Part shown: positions 43,018 through 51,127 of the stretch, piece by piece
Position numbering within the stretch: position 1 is the stretch's first letter
Layout: every line of letters starts with the position of its first letter
NCBI GenBank assembly: GCA_964482085.1
Contig: CAYZVS010000002.1
Location: 1-64,000, forward strand
DNA: 64,000 bases
Reading direction: 5' to 3'
DNA from: CAIXDN01 sp964482085
GTDB lineage: Bacteria; Patescibacteriota; Patescibacteriia; 2-12-FULL-60-25
Translations under genes and position numbers: made by a program
The notes under the pieces: model-generated
What the model saw: only the letters and a program-made list of their open reading frames with translations
Databases searched by the model: none
What the model was told of the DNA's origin: nothing

Positions 43018-43461
43018 TCAGCTCTTCGCGACAGGAATACTCTGCTTTTGCAGCTCCGCAAGAATGCTTTGCGGAGAACTCTTGAGCTCATGATACTCCG
43101 CCGCCAGAGTAAGAGCGTCCGTAACAGAATTGCTGAAACGCAAGGATCCACCCGTACCGTTTGTCAGCATCCGAGTCACGTTTGACATGACGCTGGATGC
43201 AAGAAAGCCATTCAACAGTATCACATAATGGATCGAACGGTGATACTGACGCATCTGCGGATGCAGAGCCATCATTCGATTAAACACGGTAACGCTCGGC
43301 CTCTTCATCACCGGTCCTAGAATATTGATGCCACTGACCGGTCCAGACTCTTTAGCGAGACGACTAGCGAGTGCAAACACTTGCTCGATATCCTGCACGG
43401 TGAGCTCATCAAACCAATGCGAGACCAGAACATTTCCTTGCGCGATACTTTTGACTCCCAT
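43018..43461 (-). CDS. Hypothetical STAS-like protein
   Basis: A 147-residue protein without signal peptide. The order VLVSHWFDELTVQDIEQVF, then a beta/alpha stretch SGINILGP, then RSIHYVILLNGFLASSVMSN, recalls small SpoIIAA/STAS-like proteins, but this is only a fold-level impression. A CAGGAGGT ribosome site stands before the ATG, and TTGACA/TAAATA lies about 60-85 bases upstream. It has its own promoter, leader and terminator. Confidence 0.65.
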   Translation of the reverse strand: MGVKSIAQGNVLVSHWFDELTVQDIEQVFALASRLAKESGPVSGINILGPVMKRPSVTVFNRMMALHPQMRQYHRSIHYVILLNGFLASSVMSNVTRMLTNGTGGSLRFSNSVTDALTLAAEYHELKSSPQSILAELQKQSIPVAKS

Positions 43462-43516
43462 GTCAACCTCCTGATCAAAATATTATTTTACGAATGACCA
43501 ATACAAAAGCTCATCA

Positions 43517-43545
43517 TATTTATCAAATTATTTAATTTTTGTCAA
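43517..43545 (-). promoter_or_regulatory. Promoter of the 43018-43461 gene
   Basis: On the minus strand a perfect TTGACA (43540-43545) and TAAATA (43517-43522) are 17 bases apart in an AT-rich stretch. The predicted leader is about 50 bases and contains CAGGAGGT. Confidence 0.6.
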
Positions 43546-43548
43546 TAG

Positions 43549-43578
43549 AAAAATGCCCTCATATGAGGGCATTTTTTT
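43549..43578 (-). terminator. Terminator after the zinc-ribbon gene
   Basis: A perfect 14 bp palindrome (AAAAATGCCCTCAT with its complement) with a T run, 11 bases past the stop of the gene at 43589. Confidence 0.8.
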
Positions 43579-43588
43579 CTAAACGAGA

Positions 43589-43972
43589 TTAGTCGTTCAA
43601 TGAGTGAATAATCGCGTCCAGCTTATCGTTGATATCCTTTAGCTGCTGCGAGATATTGCCTTCACCCGGGGCAGAATACGTCGGGCGTTCCGAGCGCATC
43701 GGACGGTCGCCACCAAAATCGCGACCTCCTTCAGAAGGACCTTCCTTCTTAAAGCAATTGCTACACAAAACCGGTTTGCGACCATTTGGTTTAAATGGAA
43801 CTTCACAACTCGTGCCGCAAGTTGCGCACGTTGCTGGAAACATCGGCTTATCAAAGCCACCGCGAGCTCCGTCGCGTTTCCAACCCCCACGGTCACCGCC
43901 GGCGCCGCCACCATAAGATGGGCGATCGCCTCCACGGCTTCCGTAACTCTTTTTCTTGAAATCATTGTACAT
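43589..43972 (-). CDS. CxxC-x17-CxxC zinc-ribbon protein
   Basis: A 127-residue protein. A Gly/Arg/Asp-rich low-complexity N-terminus (about 8-40) resembles RNA-binding RGG regions. The middle carries a zinc ribbon CATC-x17-CSNC, the spacing of the CxxC-x17-CxxC domain common in CPR bacteria. A second Gly-rich segment and a C-terminal helix (QQLKDINDKLDAIIHSL) follow. It may bind nucleic acid, but no function has been shown. A TATACT box lies 9 bases before the ATG. Confidence 0.85.
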   Translation of the reverse strand: MYNDFKKKSYGSRGGDRPSYGGGAGGDRGGWKRDGARGGFDKPMFPATCATCGTSCEVPFKPNGRKPVLCSNCFKKEGPSEGGRDFGGDRPMRSERPTYSAPGEGNISQQLKDINDKLDAIIHSLND

Positions 43973-44058
43973 AACTGCCGGAGTATACGCGTTTTTATAA
44001 TAAAGTCAATCCCCGAACCTCAAAGCTCGTTATTCATTGGCCTTTTTGAGATATTTCC

Positions 44059-45126
44059 TTACTTCTTTACGATTTTCTTAACACGAGCAGCTGAACGCTT
44101 TTTTGCCTTTCCGATCATGCGTTCATAAACACGCAAATATCCCTCAGTCATCTTGTCCTGGCTAAAATACACTTCTGCACGACGTCGAGCCGCCTGTCGG
44201 CTAATCTTATCGATAGATTTGATCGCCTTCACCATCTCATCAACCGATTCCACGATATAACCAGAAACCCCATCCTTCACAACCTCTGGTACAGAACCGT
44301 TCCTCCACCCAATGACAGGCGTACCACAAGACATTGCCTCAATCATCACAAGTCCAAATGTTTCATCGTATTGTGTTGGAAATAGCAAAGCTCTCGCTCC
44401 TTGTAACAACTCGATCTTTTGAGCTTCATTAGCCACTCCAACATACCGAATCGATTTTCCATTAATCTCCGGCTCGATATTCTTATGCCAATATCCTTCC
44501 GCTGGATAACTCCCACCAGCGATAATCAAAGGGACGCCCGCTGCTTTAGAGGCTTCGATTGCGTAATGCACGCCTTTTTCTTCTGTGACTCGACCAAGAT
44601 AAAGGAAATAATCCTTTGGAAACGGGTGAAAGGCAAAGCGTTTTGTATCGATTCCATGATAAATGTTTGCAACCCAGTTAAGCTCTGGCATTTGCTTACG
44701 CTGCGCATGCGAGAAGGAAACATAAGATAGATGTCGATACTTCTGCAAAAAGACCCTAATCTCGTCTCGAATCGGACTATGCACAGAGATCAATGTTGGC
44801 GTCTTCACCAAGTCAGCGTAAAAAGAACTCAAAAGAGAAAAGTGGCTATGAACGATATCGTAGTCTCCTGCATGCTGATAACAATCGGAGATCAGCATAC
44901 TCGTATAATGCCGCTGAATATCCGCTGGCATTGTTTTCTGCATGTCAGAGGCTCCGGAAATAGAATGGAGCGTACCAGAAGTCTTTGAGTCACTCGCCGC
45001 GTAGAGATGAGCCTCATGTCCCTCCTGAACAATCGCATCCGTCAAAAGAGCGACGTGTGAGCAAATAGCTTTCGTCGATTCACTAGAAACGGGATTTAAA
45101 ATGGAGACGAGTTGAGCGATGCGCAT
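44059..45126 (-). CDS. Glycosyltransferase family 4
   Basis: A 355-residue GT-B glycosyltransferase. It begins MRIAQLVSILNPV, has DIVHSHFSLLSSF in the acceptor domain, FLYLGRVTEEKGVHYAIEA at the domain boundary, and the donor site DETFGLVMIEAMSCGTPVIG with E-x7-E. The end is very basic (KKRSAARVKKIVKK), possibly for membrane contact. It follows the next GT4 gene by 4 bases, so the two probably act on the same glycan. Confidence 0.88.
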   Translation of the reverse strand: MRIAQLVSILNPVSSESTKAICSHVALLTDAIVQEGHEAHLYAASDSKTSGTLHSISGASDMQKTMPADIQRHYTSMLISDCYQHAGDYDIVHSHFSLLSSFYADLVKTPTLISVHSPIRDEIRVFLQKYRHLSYVSFSHAQRKQMPELNWVANIYHGIDTKRFAFHPFPKDYFLYLGRVTEEKGVHYAIEASKAAGVPLIIAGGSYPAEGYWHKNIEPEINGKSIRYVGVANEAQKIELLQGARALLFPTQYDETFGLVMIEAMSCGTPVIGWRNGSVPEVVKDGVSGYIVESVDEMVKAIKSIDKISRQAARRRAEVYFSQDKMTEGYLRVYERMIGKAKKRSAARVKKIVKK

Positions 45127-45130
45127 ATAT

Positions 45131-46327
45131 TCAAATGACAGAATTGATGAGCTTTAAGTACGTTGCAAATACCTTGGCTGGATTATGCTTGTTACGAACT
45201 TGGTTCCGGAATCTGGAAGGGAGCGGTTTCTTGAGAAGCTTCTTAATTCTCCTTACGACGTTTTCTGCATCAGAAAAATCCACAACCCAATCTTTCATGC
45301 CGCAAGCATTATACTCCGACACCCAACCAACGTTAGGTGAAATAAGCGTTGCTTTTTTCTGAAGCGCCGCCTCCATAACAACTGTTGGAGAAACATCAAA
45401 ATTGGAAGGTAGGACCAATAGATCAACAGAATTATAGAAATTGATCAAGTCCTTTGGCTGCATCGGCGCTACAACCTCAATCAAGCTTCGATACGCTTTC
45501 TTTAATCGCAAATGAACTGAGGATTCAGGGATCCTCGTTACGGATCTAAAATACCAATCTAAACCCTGCTTCTTAGCCTCTTCAGCAATCCTTACAAGAG
45601 CTCCATGATTCTTAATGCGATCCCATCGAGCCACACATCCGATAATAACCTTGCTCGAGGAAGCGCGCTCGATCTTCTTTGAAGAAACCACTCTTGTAAA
45701 CAACTTCTGATAAGGTAAAGGAATGATGACCGCTTGCTTTACAGGCACTTGTCTTACACGTTCACAGAATGCATCTCTGCTAAACGCATTCAGAAAAACC
45801 TGCTTAGATGCGGCATCAACAATATCCCGCTCCATTTCCAACACCGACATCCGAGCGGCCTTAGTGTAAAGATGTTTATATTGTTCAAACTCGACTTGCG
45901 AGATACCCGCATGCTGAATCACGATCGGTAACTTCTCCAATCTTGCAGCCTCCAAAAGCTGCCACGCAAATACGGAAAATCCATTCAAAAAAAGCGCATC
46001 CGGTTTTACGCGCCTGATGAGCAACTGAAGACTCTTGATTTGTGGCCCAAACCAGACGCGAGGGTCAATCCGTTTTTTAGAATTCATGAAAGAGCTTCGG
46101 TGCAAATGCGGATAAGAAAAAAGATAGAACGTTTTACGTCCTGCATGATCCTTCTTCAAGACACTTGTTTTACCCGTGTGATTCCCCTGATGAATGACAC
46201 CGATCCATTCATGCTTCTGCTTGATAATAAAATCGGAAAAGGCATGAGCAAAATGTGCCGGCCCTCCAGGCGCAACTCGGAAATCTTTAGGTAAATTAGC
46301 GAGGTACTCGTTACTTAGTATTTTCAT
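45131..46327 (-). CDS. Glycosyltransferase family 4
   Basis: A 398-residue GT-B glycosyltransferase. The N-terminal domain has APGGPAHFAHAFSDFI, and the donor domain has VIIGCVARWDRIKNHGALV and LPSNFDVSPTVVMEAALQKKATLIS, where the family Glu pattern is partly changed (FDVSPTVVMEA). MKILSNEYL at 46327 is the likely start; an ATG three codons earlier is possible. First gene of a two-gene glycosyltransferase unit. Confidence 0.8.
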   Translation of the reverse strand: MKILSNEYLANLPKDFRVAPGGPAHFAHAFSDFIIKQKHEWIGVIHQGNHTGKTSVLKKDHAGRKTFYLFSYPHLHRSSFMNSKKRIDPRVWFGPQIKSLQLLIRRVKPDALFLNGFSVFAWQLLEAARLEKLPIVIQHAGISQVEFEQYKHLYTKAARMSVLEMERDIVDAASKQVFLNAFSRDAFCERVRQVPVKQAVIIPLPYQKLFTRVVSSKKIERASSSKVIIGCVARWDRIKNHGALVRIAEEAKKQGLDWYFRSVTRIPESSVHLRLKKAYRSLIEVVAPMQPKDLINFYNSVDLLVLPSNFDVSPTVVMEAALQKKATLISPNVGWVSEYNACGMKDWVVDFSDAENVVRRIKKLLKKPLPSRFRNQVRNKHNPAKVFATYLKLINSVI

Positions 46328-46484
46328 CTTGAACATCTGATTACTTCTTAAACGTAAGGTGCAATTTTATTTTAAAGCAAACTAGGTGTACTACAGATTT
46401 TCAAGTTTGTAAACACTTACAAGCAACAAAAAGCCCTCAAGCAACGTCTATTCTGATCAAAAAAAGCTGAAAAAAGACAGGCAC

Positions 46485-46513
46485 TTGACATAATCTCATA
46501 AATCCGCTATTAT
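46485..46513 (+). promoter_or_regulatory. Promoter of the cold-shock gene
   Basis: TTGACA (46485-46490) and TATTAT (46508-46513) are 17 bases apart; an overlapping TATAAT at 46511-46516 is 20 bases away. The predicted leader is about 80 bases, long for this window and in keeping with thermoregulated cold-shock leaders. Confidence 0.6.
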
Positions 46514-46598
46514 AATATGACAAATTTTTGTCTTTCATGAAACGTCGTCGAGCTTCTGAGGCTATGAAATTTGCAATTTATTAGTAGCAGAAAACTCT

Positions 46599-46799
46599 AT
46601 GAACGGTATTATCAAGAAACTCACCGACCGCGGCTTCGGCTTCATCGGTGCAGAAGGCCAAGAGAAGGATCTTTTCTTCCACAGCCGATCCTTGGTCGGC
46701 GCTGAGTTCGATAACCTTCGCGAAGGCGATGCGGTTACATTCGAAATCGAGCAGTCCGAAAAAGGCCCAAACGCTGTCAACGTACAGCCAGTCGCTTAA
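46599..46799 (+). CDS. Cold shock protein (CspA family)
   Basis: A 66-residue single cold-shock domain, an RNA chaperone. It begins MNGIIKKLTDRGFGFIGAE with RNP1-like GFGFI, then DLFFHSRSL (RNP2-like), and ends EKGPNAVNVQPV. It stands alone, with its own promoter, an 80-base leader and a strong terminator. Confidence 0.95.
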   Translation: MNGIIKKLTDRGFGFIGAEGQEKDLFFHSRSLVGAEFDNLREGDAVTFEIEQSEKGPNAVNVQPVA

Positions 46800-46809
46800 T
46801 CGCGATGTT

Positions 46810-46840
46810 AAAACACCCCGCCTCGGCGGGGTGTTTTTTT
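46810..46840 (+). terminator. Terminator after the cold-shock gene
   Basis: A 13 bp stem (AAAACACCCCGCC with its complement) with a two-base loop and a run of seven T. Confidence 0.9.
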
Positions 46841-46849
46841 ATAGAATAG

Positions 46850-46880
46850 AAAACGACCAGTTCAATAACTGGTCGTTTTT
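46850..46880 (-). terminator. Terminator after tRNA-Asn
   Basis: A 13 bp stem (AAAACGACCAGTT with its complement) with loop CAAT lies directly past the tRNA-Asn CCA end. T runs on both strands make it usable in either direction. Confidence 0.8.
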
Positions 46881-46882
46881 CA

Positions 46883-46957
46883 TGGCTCCGAGGGTGGGAT
46901 TCGAACCCACGACCAATGGATTAACAGTCCACTGCTCTACCGCTGAGCTACCTCGGA
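46883..46957 (-). tRNA. tRNA-Asn (GTT)
   Basis: A complete cloverleaf with encoded GCCA end: acceptor arms TCCGAGG and CCTCGGA, anticodon loop CTGTTAA (GTT), and T arm GTGGG/CCCAC. asnS in this window supplies its synthetase. Confidence 0.96.
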
Positions 46958-47056
46958 ACGCGCGGCGAATAATACCAATCCATGCGAATCCATGCAAGGC
47001 CAGCCAAATCCTTGCCAAATGCATGGAATCTGTTATATTAGAGCCCTTTTTAGCCT

Positions 47057-48508
47057 ATGGACCATGGAAACGTCATTCTCCGCTTCGGAAATGTAAGCTA
47101 CGCCTACGATGAAGACCATCCAATCTTGGACGAGGTCAATTTTTCCGTACGTGAAAATGCCAAAATCACGCTCATGGGACAAAACGGTGCTGGCAAAAGC
47201 TCCATCTTCAAATTGCTCACCGGCGTCATGAAACCGCAGGAAGGAGAAGTTCATATCCAAAAAGGCGCCAAGGTTGCCATCGGCTTACAGGTCATGCAAC
47301 GCGATCGCATGGAAGACACTATTACAGAGTTCTTTGCTCGCGCCTTTGAAGAACCTCCGTACAACCTCGATAAACTCATTAAAGACGTTTTGGAAACGGT
47401 TAATCTAAAAACCCCCCTCGATAAAAAAATCCGCGAGTTTTCTGGTGGCCAGCAAGCGCGTCTCCTGCTCGCTTACGCCCTTATCCAGAACCCGGATATT
47501 CTTTTGCTCGATGAACCAACAAACAACCTCGACAAAGATGGTATCGAGCATCTCACCGGCTTCTTGATGATGTATCCTAAAACCGTCCTCGTTATTTCTC
47601 ACGATGCCGATTTCTTGAATGCGTTTACGGAAGGCGTGCTTCACCTCGACGTGTACACGCATAAGGTCGATCAATACGTCGGCAACTACTTTAACGTGGT
47701 CGAGGAAATCGCCGCTCGTGTAGAACGCGACCGCATGCAAAACGCGCGCATGCTCAAAGAAATTCAGGACCGTAAAGACAAAATCAACTTCTTTGCCAAC
47801 AAAGGTGGAAAGATGCGTAAACTCGCAAGCAAGCTCCGCGATCAAGTTGAGGAAGCAGAAGAAAACAAAGTTGACGTTAAACGCGATGATAAAACAATTC
47901 GTAGCTTTACGATTGAAGCGCAGGAATATACTGAGCCCGTTGTTATCCTGAATGAAATAAAAATCATCCGTGACGGAGAACCAAAACGTATTGAATTAGG
48001 CATGTCCTTGCGCCGTCGTCGCAAACTCTTGATTTCTGGTCCAAACGGTATCGGCAAAAGCACACTCCTGCGTGCCATCGCAGATAAAACGGATGAAGGC
48101 ATCAAAATCGGTGAAGGAGTAAAGATCGGTTATTATCGCCAAGATTTTTCTGGTCTCGATTTCGACCAAACCGCTTATCAGTCTCTTGAATCCGTCATGG
48201 AGATCCCAGATAACGAGGTATTGCGCGCTTGCGCTTCTGAATTCTTGCTAACATCCGATTTACTGAGGAATAAAGTCGGATCGCTTTCCGAAGGTCAAAA
48301 AGGCTTATTGTGTTTTGCACGATTCGTTCTGCAAAAACCCGCACTCCTCATCCTCGATGAACCGACCAACCACATCAACTTCCGCCACCTTCCAATCATC
48401 GCTGACGCGGTTCAAGCCTATCAAGGCACCGTTATCATGGTGAGTCACGCTCCTGAATTTGTAGAAAAAATCGAGTTCAACGAGTTCCTAGATCTCGGAA
48501 GACTATAA
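47057..48508 (+). CDS. ABC-F family ATPase
   Basis: A 483-residue protein with two ABC domains on one chain and no membrane segments, as in ribosome-associated ABC-F factors. Domain 1 has MGQNGAGKSS, signature FSGGQ and LLLDEPTNNLD. A charged helical linker (about 215-290) corresponds to the P-site interaction motif. Domain 2 has SGPNGIGKSTL, a divergent signature LSEGQ, and LILDEPTNHIN. A TTGCCA/TATATT promoter is likely just upstream of the ATG. Confidence 0.92.
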   Translation: MDHGNVILRFGNVSYAYDEDHPILDEVNFSVRENAKITLMGQNGAGKSSIFKLLTGVMKPQEGEVHIQKGAKVAIGLQVMQRDRMEDTITEFFARAFEEPPYNLDKLIKDVLETVNLKTPLDKKIREFSGGQQARLLLAYALIQNPDILLLDEPTNNLDKDGIEHLTGFLMMYPKTVLVISHDADFLNAFTEGVLHLDVYTHKVDQYVGNYFNVVEEIAARVERDRMQNARMLKEIQDRKDKINFFANKGGKMRKLASKLRDQVEEAEENKVDVKRDDKTIRSFTIEAQEYTEPVVILNEIKIIRDGEPKRIELGMSLRRRRKLLISGPNGIGKSTLLRAIADKTDEGIKIGEGVKIGYYRQDFSGLDFDQTAYQSLESVMEIPDNEVLRACASEFLLTSDLLRNKVGSLSEGQKGLLCFARFVLQKPALLILDEPTNHINFRHLPIIADAVQAYQGTVIMVSHAPEFVEKIEFNEFLDLGRL

Positions 48509-48540
48509 AAAACATCGCCTCATTAAGGGCGATGTTTTTT
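48507..48540. terminator. Bidirectional terminator, ABC-F and flavoprotein
   Basis: A 13 bp stem (AAAAAACATCGCC with its complement) around TCATTAAG, lying between convergent genes. Confidence 0.88.
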
Positions 48541-48541
48541 A

Positions 48542-49849
48542 TTAAGCGATATGTGAACCGGCTAGTCTCCCAGTAGCCCATGAAGCCTGTAAATTATAGC
48601 CACCTGTATAGCCATCCACATCAAGCACTTCGCCTCCAAAATATAAACCCGAGCAAATCTTTGATTCCATCGTCTGTGAATCCACTTCATCAAGATTCAC
48701 CCCACCAGCGGTCACAAATTCATCACCCGCTCCCCTGCCGACCACTTCAAGCGGAATCCCTTTCAGCCACTCAACAACTCGTAAAAAGTTTTTTCTACCG
48801 ATTTCAACCGCATGCAAACTTCCATCGATATCGAGCCGGCTTAAAGCGATCTCTGCTAAAGATTTTGGTATAACCATTCCCAAGATATTCAAAAAACTTT
48901 TCTTGCCTCCATTCACAACCGCTTTTTCAATTCTAGAAAACAAAACTTCTTTTGACTCATCCGGAAACAAATCAATCTCAATCTTAAGCGGCGTATTCAC
49001 GTCATACGTCTCAAATGCAATCTGTGCCGAAAGTGCAAAAACCGCTGGTCCACTCACACCTTTATGCGTAAACAAAAATGGCCCCGTAAAGGAGTAACCC
49101 ACCCCTACCCCTCCCTTCTCCGAAGGAGGGGTTTCCCCATCCGAAGTCTCCCTTCGCAGAAGGGGAGATTTAGAGGGGTTACGGCCCCTTGCACGAATCT
49201 CAGCTTTCTCAAATGAGAGGCCAGAAACATCCGCAGGCCATGTCTCACGTGTAAAAAACGCGTTCAAACTAGGTACAAGCTTCGTAATAGTATGTCCAAG
49301 TGCGATCGCAAACGCATATCCGTCCCCTGTCGATCCTGTATGCCGATATGCCTGCCCACCTGTCGTGATAACCAATGTATCGACAAACAACGTTTCATTA
49401 TTCTTAAAATGAATCTGAAATCCTTCTAAATTTTTCTCTACCTTCTCCACTGAATGCTTCAATAAAACCTTTACATTCGACCTAGCAAAAATTCTTTCAA
49501 AGACACCAACAACATCACGTCCATTATCCGATTGCGGAAACACACGCAAATCTTCTTCTGTCTTCAACGGCACGCCATGCGCTTCAAACCAAGCAAAAAC
49601 ATCTGCTGGAGGGAAATGGTACATCGCCTTTGATAAAAACTTTCCACCGCGCGGATACTTGGTCAAGACTGTACGCACATCTTGAATACCTGTCGTGACA
49701 TTACAACGTCCTCCACCAGAAATGATAACCTTCTTACCCAAACCGTCATTACGATCAACAAGAAACAGCTCCGCTTCCGGAGCTGTTTCCAATATCGTCG
49801 CGGCCGCCATGAGCCCTGCCGCTCCCGCACCAACAATACCTACACGCAT
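48542..49849 (-). CDS. HI0933-like FAD/NAD(P)-binding flavoprotein with repeat-derived insert
   Basis: A 435-residue flavoprotein of the HI0933/YhiN (BaiN-like) family. It has the FAD-binding GIVGAGAAGLMAA at the start, SGGGRCNVT, ITTGGQAYRHTGSTGDGY and a final GGYNLQASWATGRLAG. Residues about 223-252 are not of the family. They are encoded by a full copy of the palindromic repeat at 49094-49182, inserted between the strand ending EKAEIRA and SFTGPFLFTHKGVSGPA. The frame stays open and the catalytic motifs are intact. It starts one base after rpoD and is last in the dnaG-rpoD operon. Confidence 0.9.
   Translation of the reverse strand: MRVGIVGAGAAGLMAAATILETAPEAELFLVDRNDGLGKKVIISGGGRCNVTTGIQDVRTVLTKYPRGGKFLSKAMYHFPPADVFAWFEAHGVPLKTEEDLRVFPQSDNGRDVVGVFERIFARSNVKVLLKHSVEKVEKNLEGFQIHFKNNETLFVDTLVITTGGQAYRHTGSTGDGYAFAIALGHTITKLVPSLNAFFTRETWPADVSGLSFEKAEIRARGRNPSKSPLLRRETSDGETPPSEKGGVGVGYSFTGPFLFTHKGVSGPAVFALSAQIAFETYDVNTPLKIEIDLFPDESKEVLFSRIEKAVVNGGKKSFLNILGMVIPKSLAEIALSRLDIDGSLHAVEIGRKNFLRVVEWLKGIPLEVVGRGAGDEFVTAGGVNLDEVDSQTMESKICSGLYFGGEVLDVDGYTGGYNLQASWATGRLAGSHIA
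49094..49182 (-). repeat. Palindromic repeat, copy 3, inside a coding region
   Basis: An 89 bp copy, inverted relative to copies 1 and 2. On the minus strand it starts GTAACCCCTCTAAATCTCCC and ends GGGGTAGGGGTGGGTTAC, so the ends GTAACCC/GGGTTAC are inverted repeats. It holds the two hairpin cores seen in the other copies. It is read in frame in the flavoprotein gene and adds about 30 Pro/Gly/Ser/Arg-rich residues. Confidence 0.95.
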
Positions 49850-49850
49850 T

Positions 49851-51119
49851 TTAGTAATCCGCCAAACGTTTAATCAACGGATGTTGCTGAATCTTTTCAA
49901 GTGCCTTGGCTTCAATCTGGCGGATACGTTCACGAGTAACGTCGAATTCCTTACCCACTTCTTCCAACGTATGTGAGACACCATCAGTCAAACCAAAACG
50001 CATTTCCAGAATCTTTTGTTCACGCGGATTAAGATCCTTCACAATCTCTCCAACGTAATCCTTCAAAAGTTGAAGTGCTGCTGCACGATCTGGTGTGACA
50101 TTCTTAACATCCTCAATAAAGTCTTCAAGCGTCGAGTCTTCATCATCATCACCAACCGATGTTTCAAGTGAAACCGTATCTTGCGAAATCTTGATAATGT
50201 GACGCACCTTTTCCAAATCCTGTCCCATTTCCGCGGCAATTTCTTCCGGTAGAGGTTCACGACCAAGTTCCTGAATCAACTCGCGCTCAATCTGTTGGAA
50301 CTTATTGATCGTTTCCACCATGTGAACCGGAATACGAATCGTGCGGCTTTGGTCTGCCAGCGCACGCGTAATCGCCTGACGAATCCACCAAGTCGCGTAA
50401 GTTGAGAACTTAAAACCTTTGCGATACTCAAACTTCTTAACCGCACGAAATAATCCGATATTTCCTTCCTGAATCAAATCAAGAAGTGAAAGCGACTTAC
50501 CCGTAAACTTTTTAGCGATGGAAACCACCAGACGCAAGTTCGCCTCAATCAAAGCTTTCTCTGCTTCTTTATCAAGCTTCTCTTTGCGTTTTGCGAGAGC
50601 AACTTCCTGCTCACCCGTCAAAAGAGGAATCTTACCGATCTCGCGCAAATACATCTGAATCGAATCAGCTGTCAAAAGTTCAGACGCATCAATACGACCA
50701 CGACGTTCATCGCCCGCACTATGCAACGTCTGCATGATCTCTTGCCGTTCTTTGCCTCGACCAAGAATGCCTTCCTTCTGCTCAACCATTCCAATACCCG
50801 CCGCATCAAGTCGATCAATAAACGCTTCGTACAAATCGACGTAGTCTTCTACTTCTGGAAACGCATACAAAACTTCATTCTCTGTCAAAAACGCACGAGC
50901 ACGTGCTTTATCAAACAATTTGTCGATAACTTCTTGTGGCGGTGGCGGTGCTTTTTGATAAGCAACCGCTTTTTTTGGAGCAACTTTTGCAACGGCTTTC
51001 TTTCCACCCTTGGCTTGAACTTTCGGAGACTTCTTAGCCACAACCTTCTTTTTTGGAGAAGGCTTGGTCGGATGGAACTTCTTTTTCATTTTGGATCCAG
51101 AACTTGACTTAGTGGGCAT
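49851..51119 (-). CDS. rpoD: Primary sigma factor (RpoD/SigA)
   Basis: A 422-residue sigma-70. A Lys/Pro/Ala-rich N-terminus (about 1-60) precedes a region 1.1-like helical part. Region 1.2 has SIQMYLREIGKIPLLT. Regions 2.1-2.4 run from EANLRLVVSIAKKF to FKFSTYATWWIRQAI. Region 3 has IRIPVHMVETINK, and region 4.2 has LEEVGKEFDVTRERIRQIEAKAL. It starts 8 bases after dnaG, an arrangement like the classical macromolecular synthesis operon. Confidence 0.96.
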   Translation of the reverse strand: MPTKSSSGSKMKKKFHPTKPSPKKKVVAKKSPKVQAKGGKKAVAKVAPKKAVAYQKAPPPPQEVIDKLFDKARARAFLTENEVLYAFPEVEDYVDLYEAFIDRLDAAGIGMVEQKEGILGRGKERQEIMQTLHSAGDERRGRIDASELLTADSIQMYLREIGKIPLLTGEQEVALAKRKEKLDKEAEKALIEANLRLVVSIAKKFTGKSLSLLDLIQEGNIGLFRAVKKFEYRKGFKFSTYATWWIRQAITRALADQSRTIRIPVHMVETINKFQQIERELIQELGREPLPEEIAAEMGQDLEKVRHIIKISQDTVSLETSVGDDDEDSTLEDFIEDVKNVTPDRAAALQLLKDYVGEIVKDLNPREQKILEMRFGLTDGVSHTLEEVGKEFDVTRERIRQIEAKALEKIQQHPLIKRLADY

Positions 51120-51127
51120 ACTGGAAA

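Noticed and set aside
49094..49182. Flavoprotein gene as a pseudogene broken by the repeat
   Set aside because: The frame remains open and all motifs on both sides are intact.
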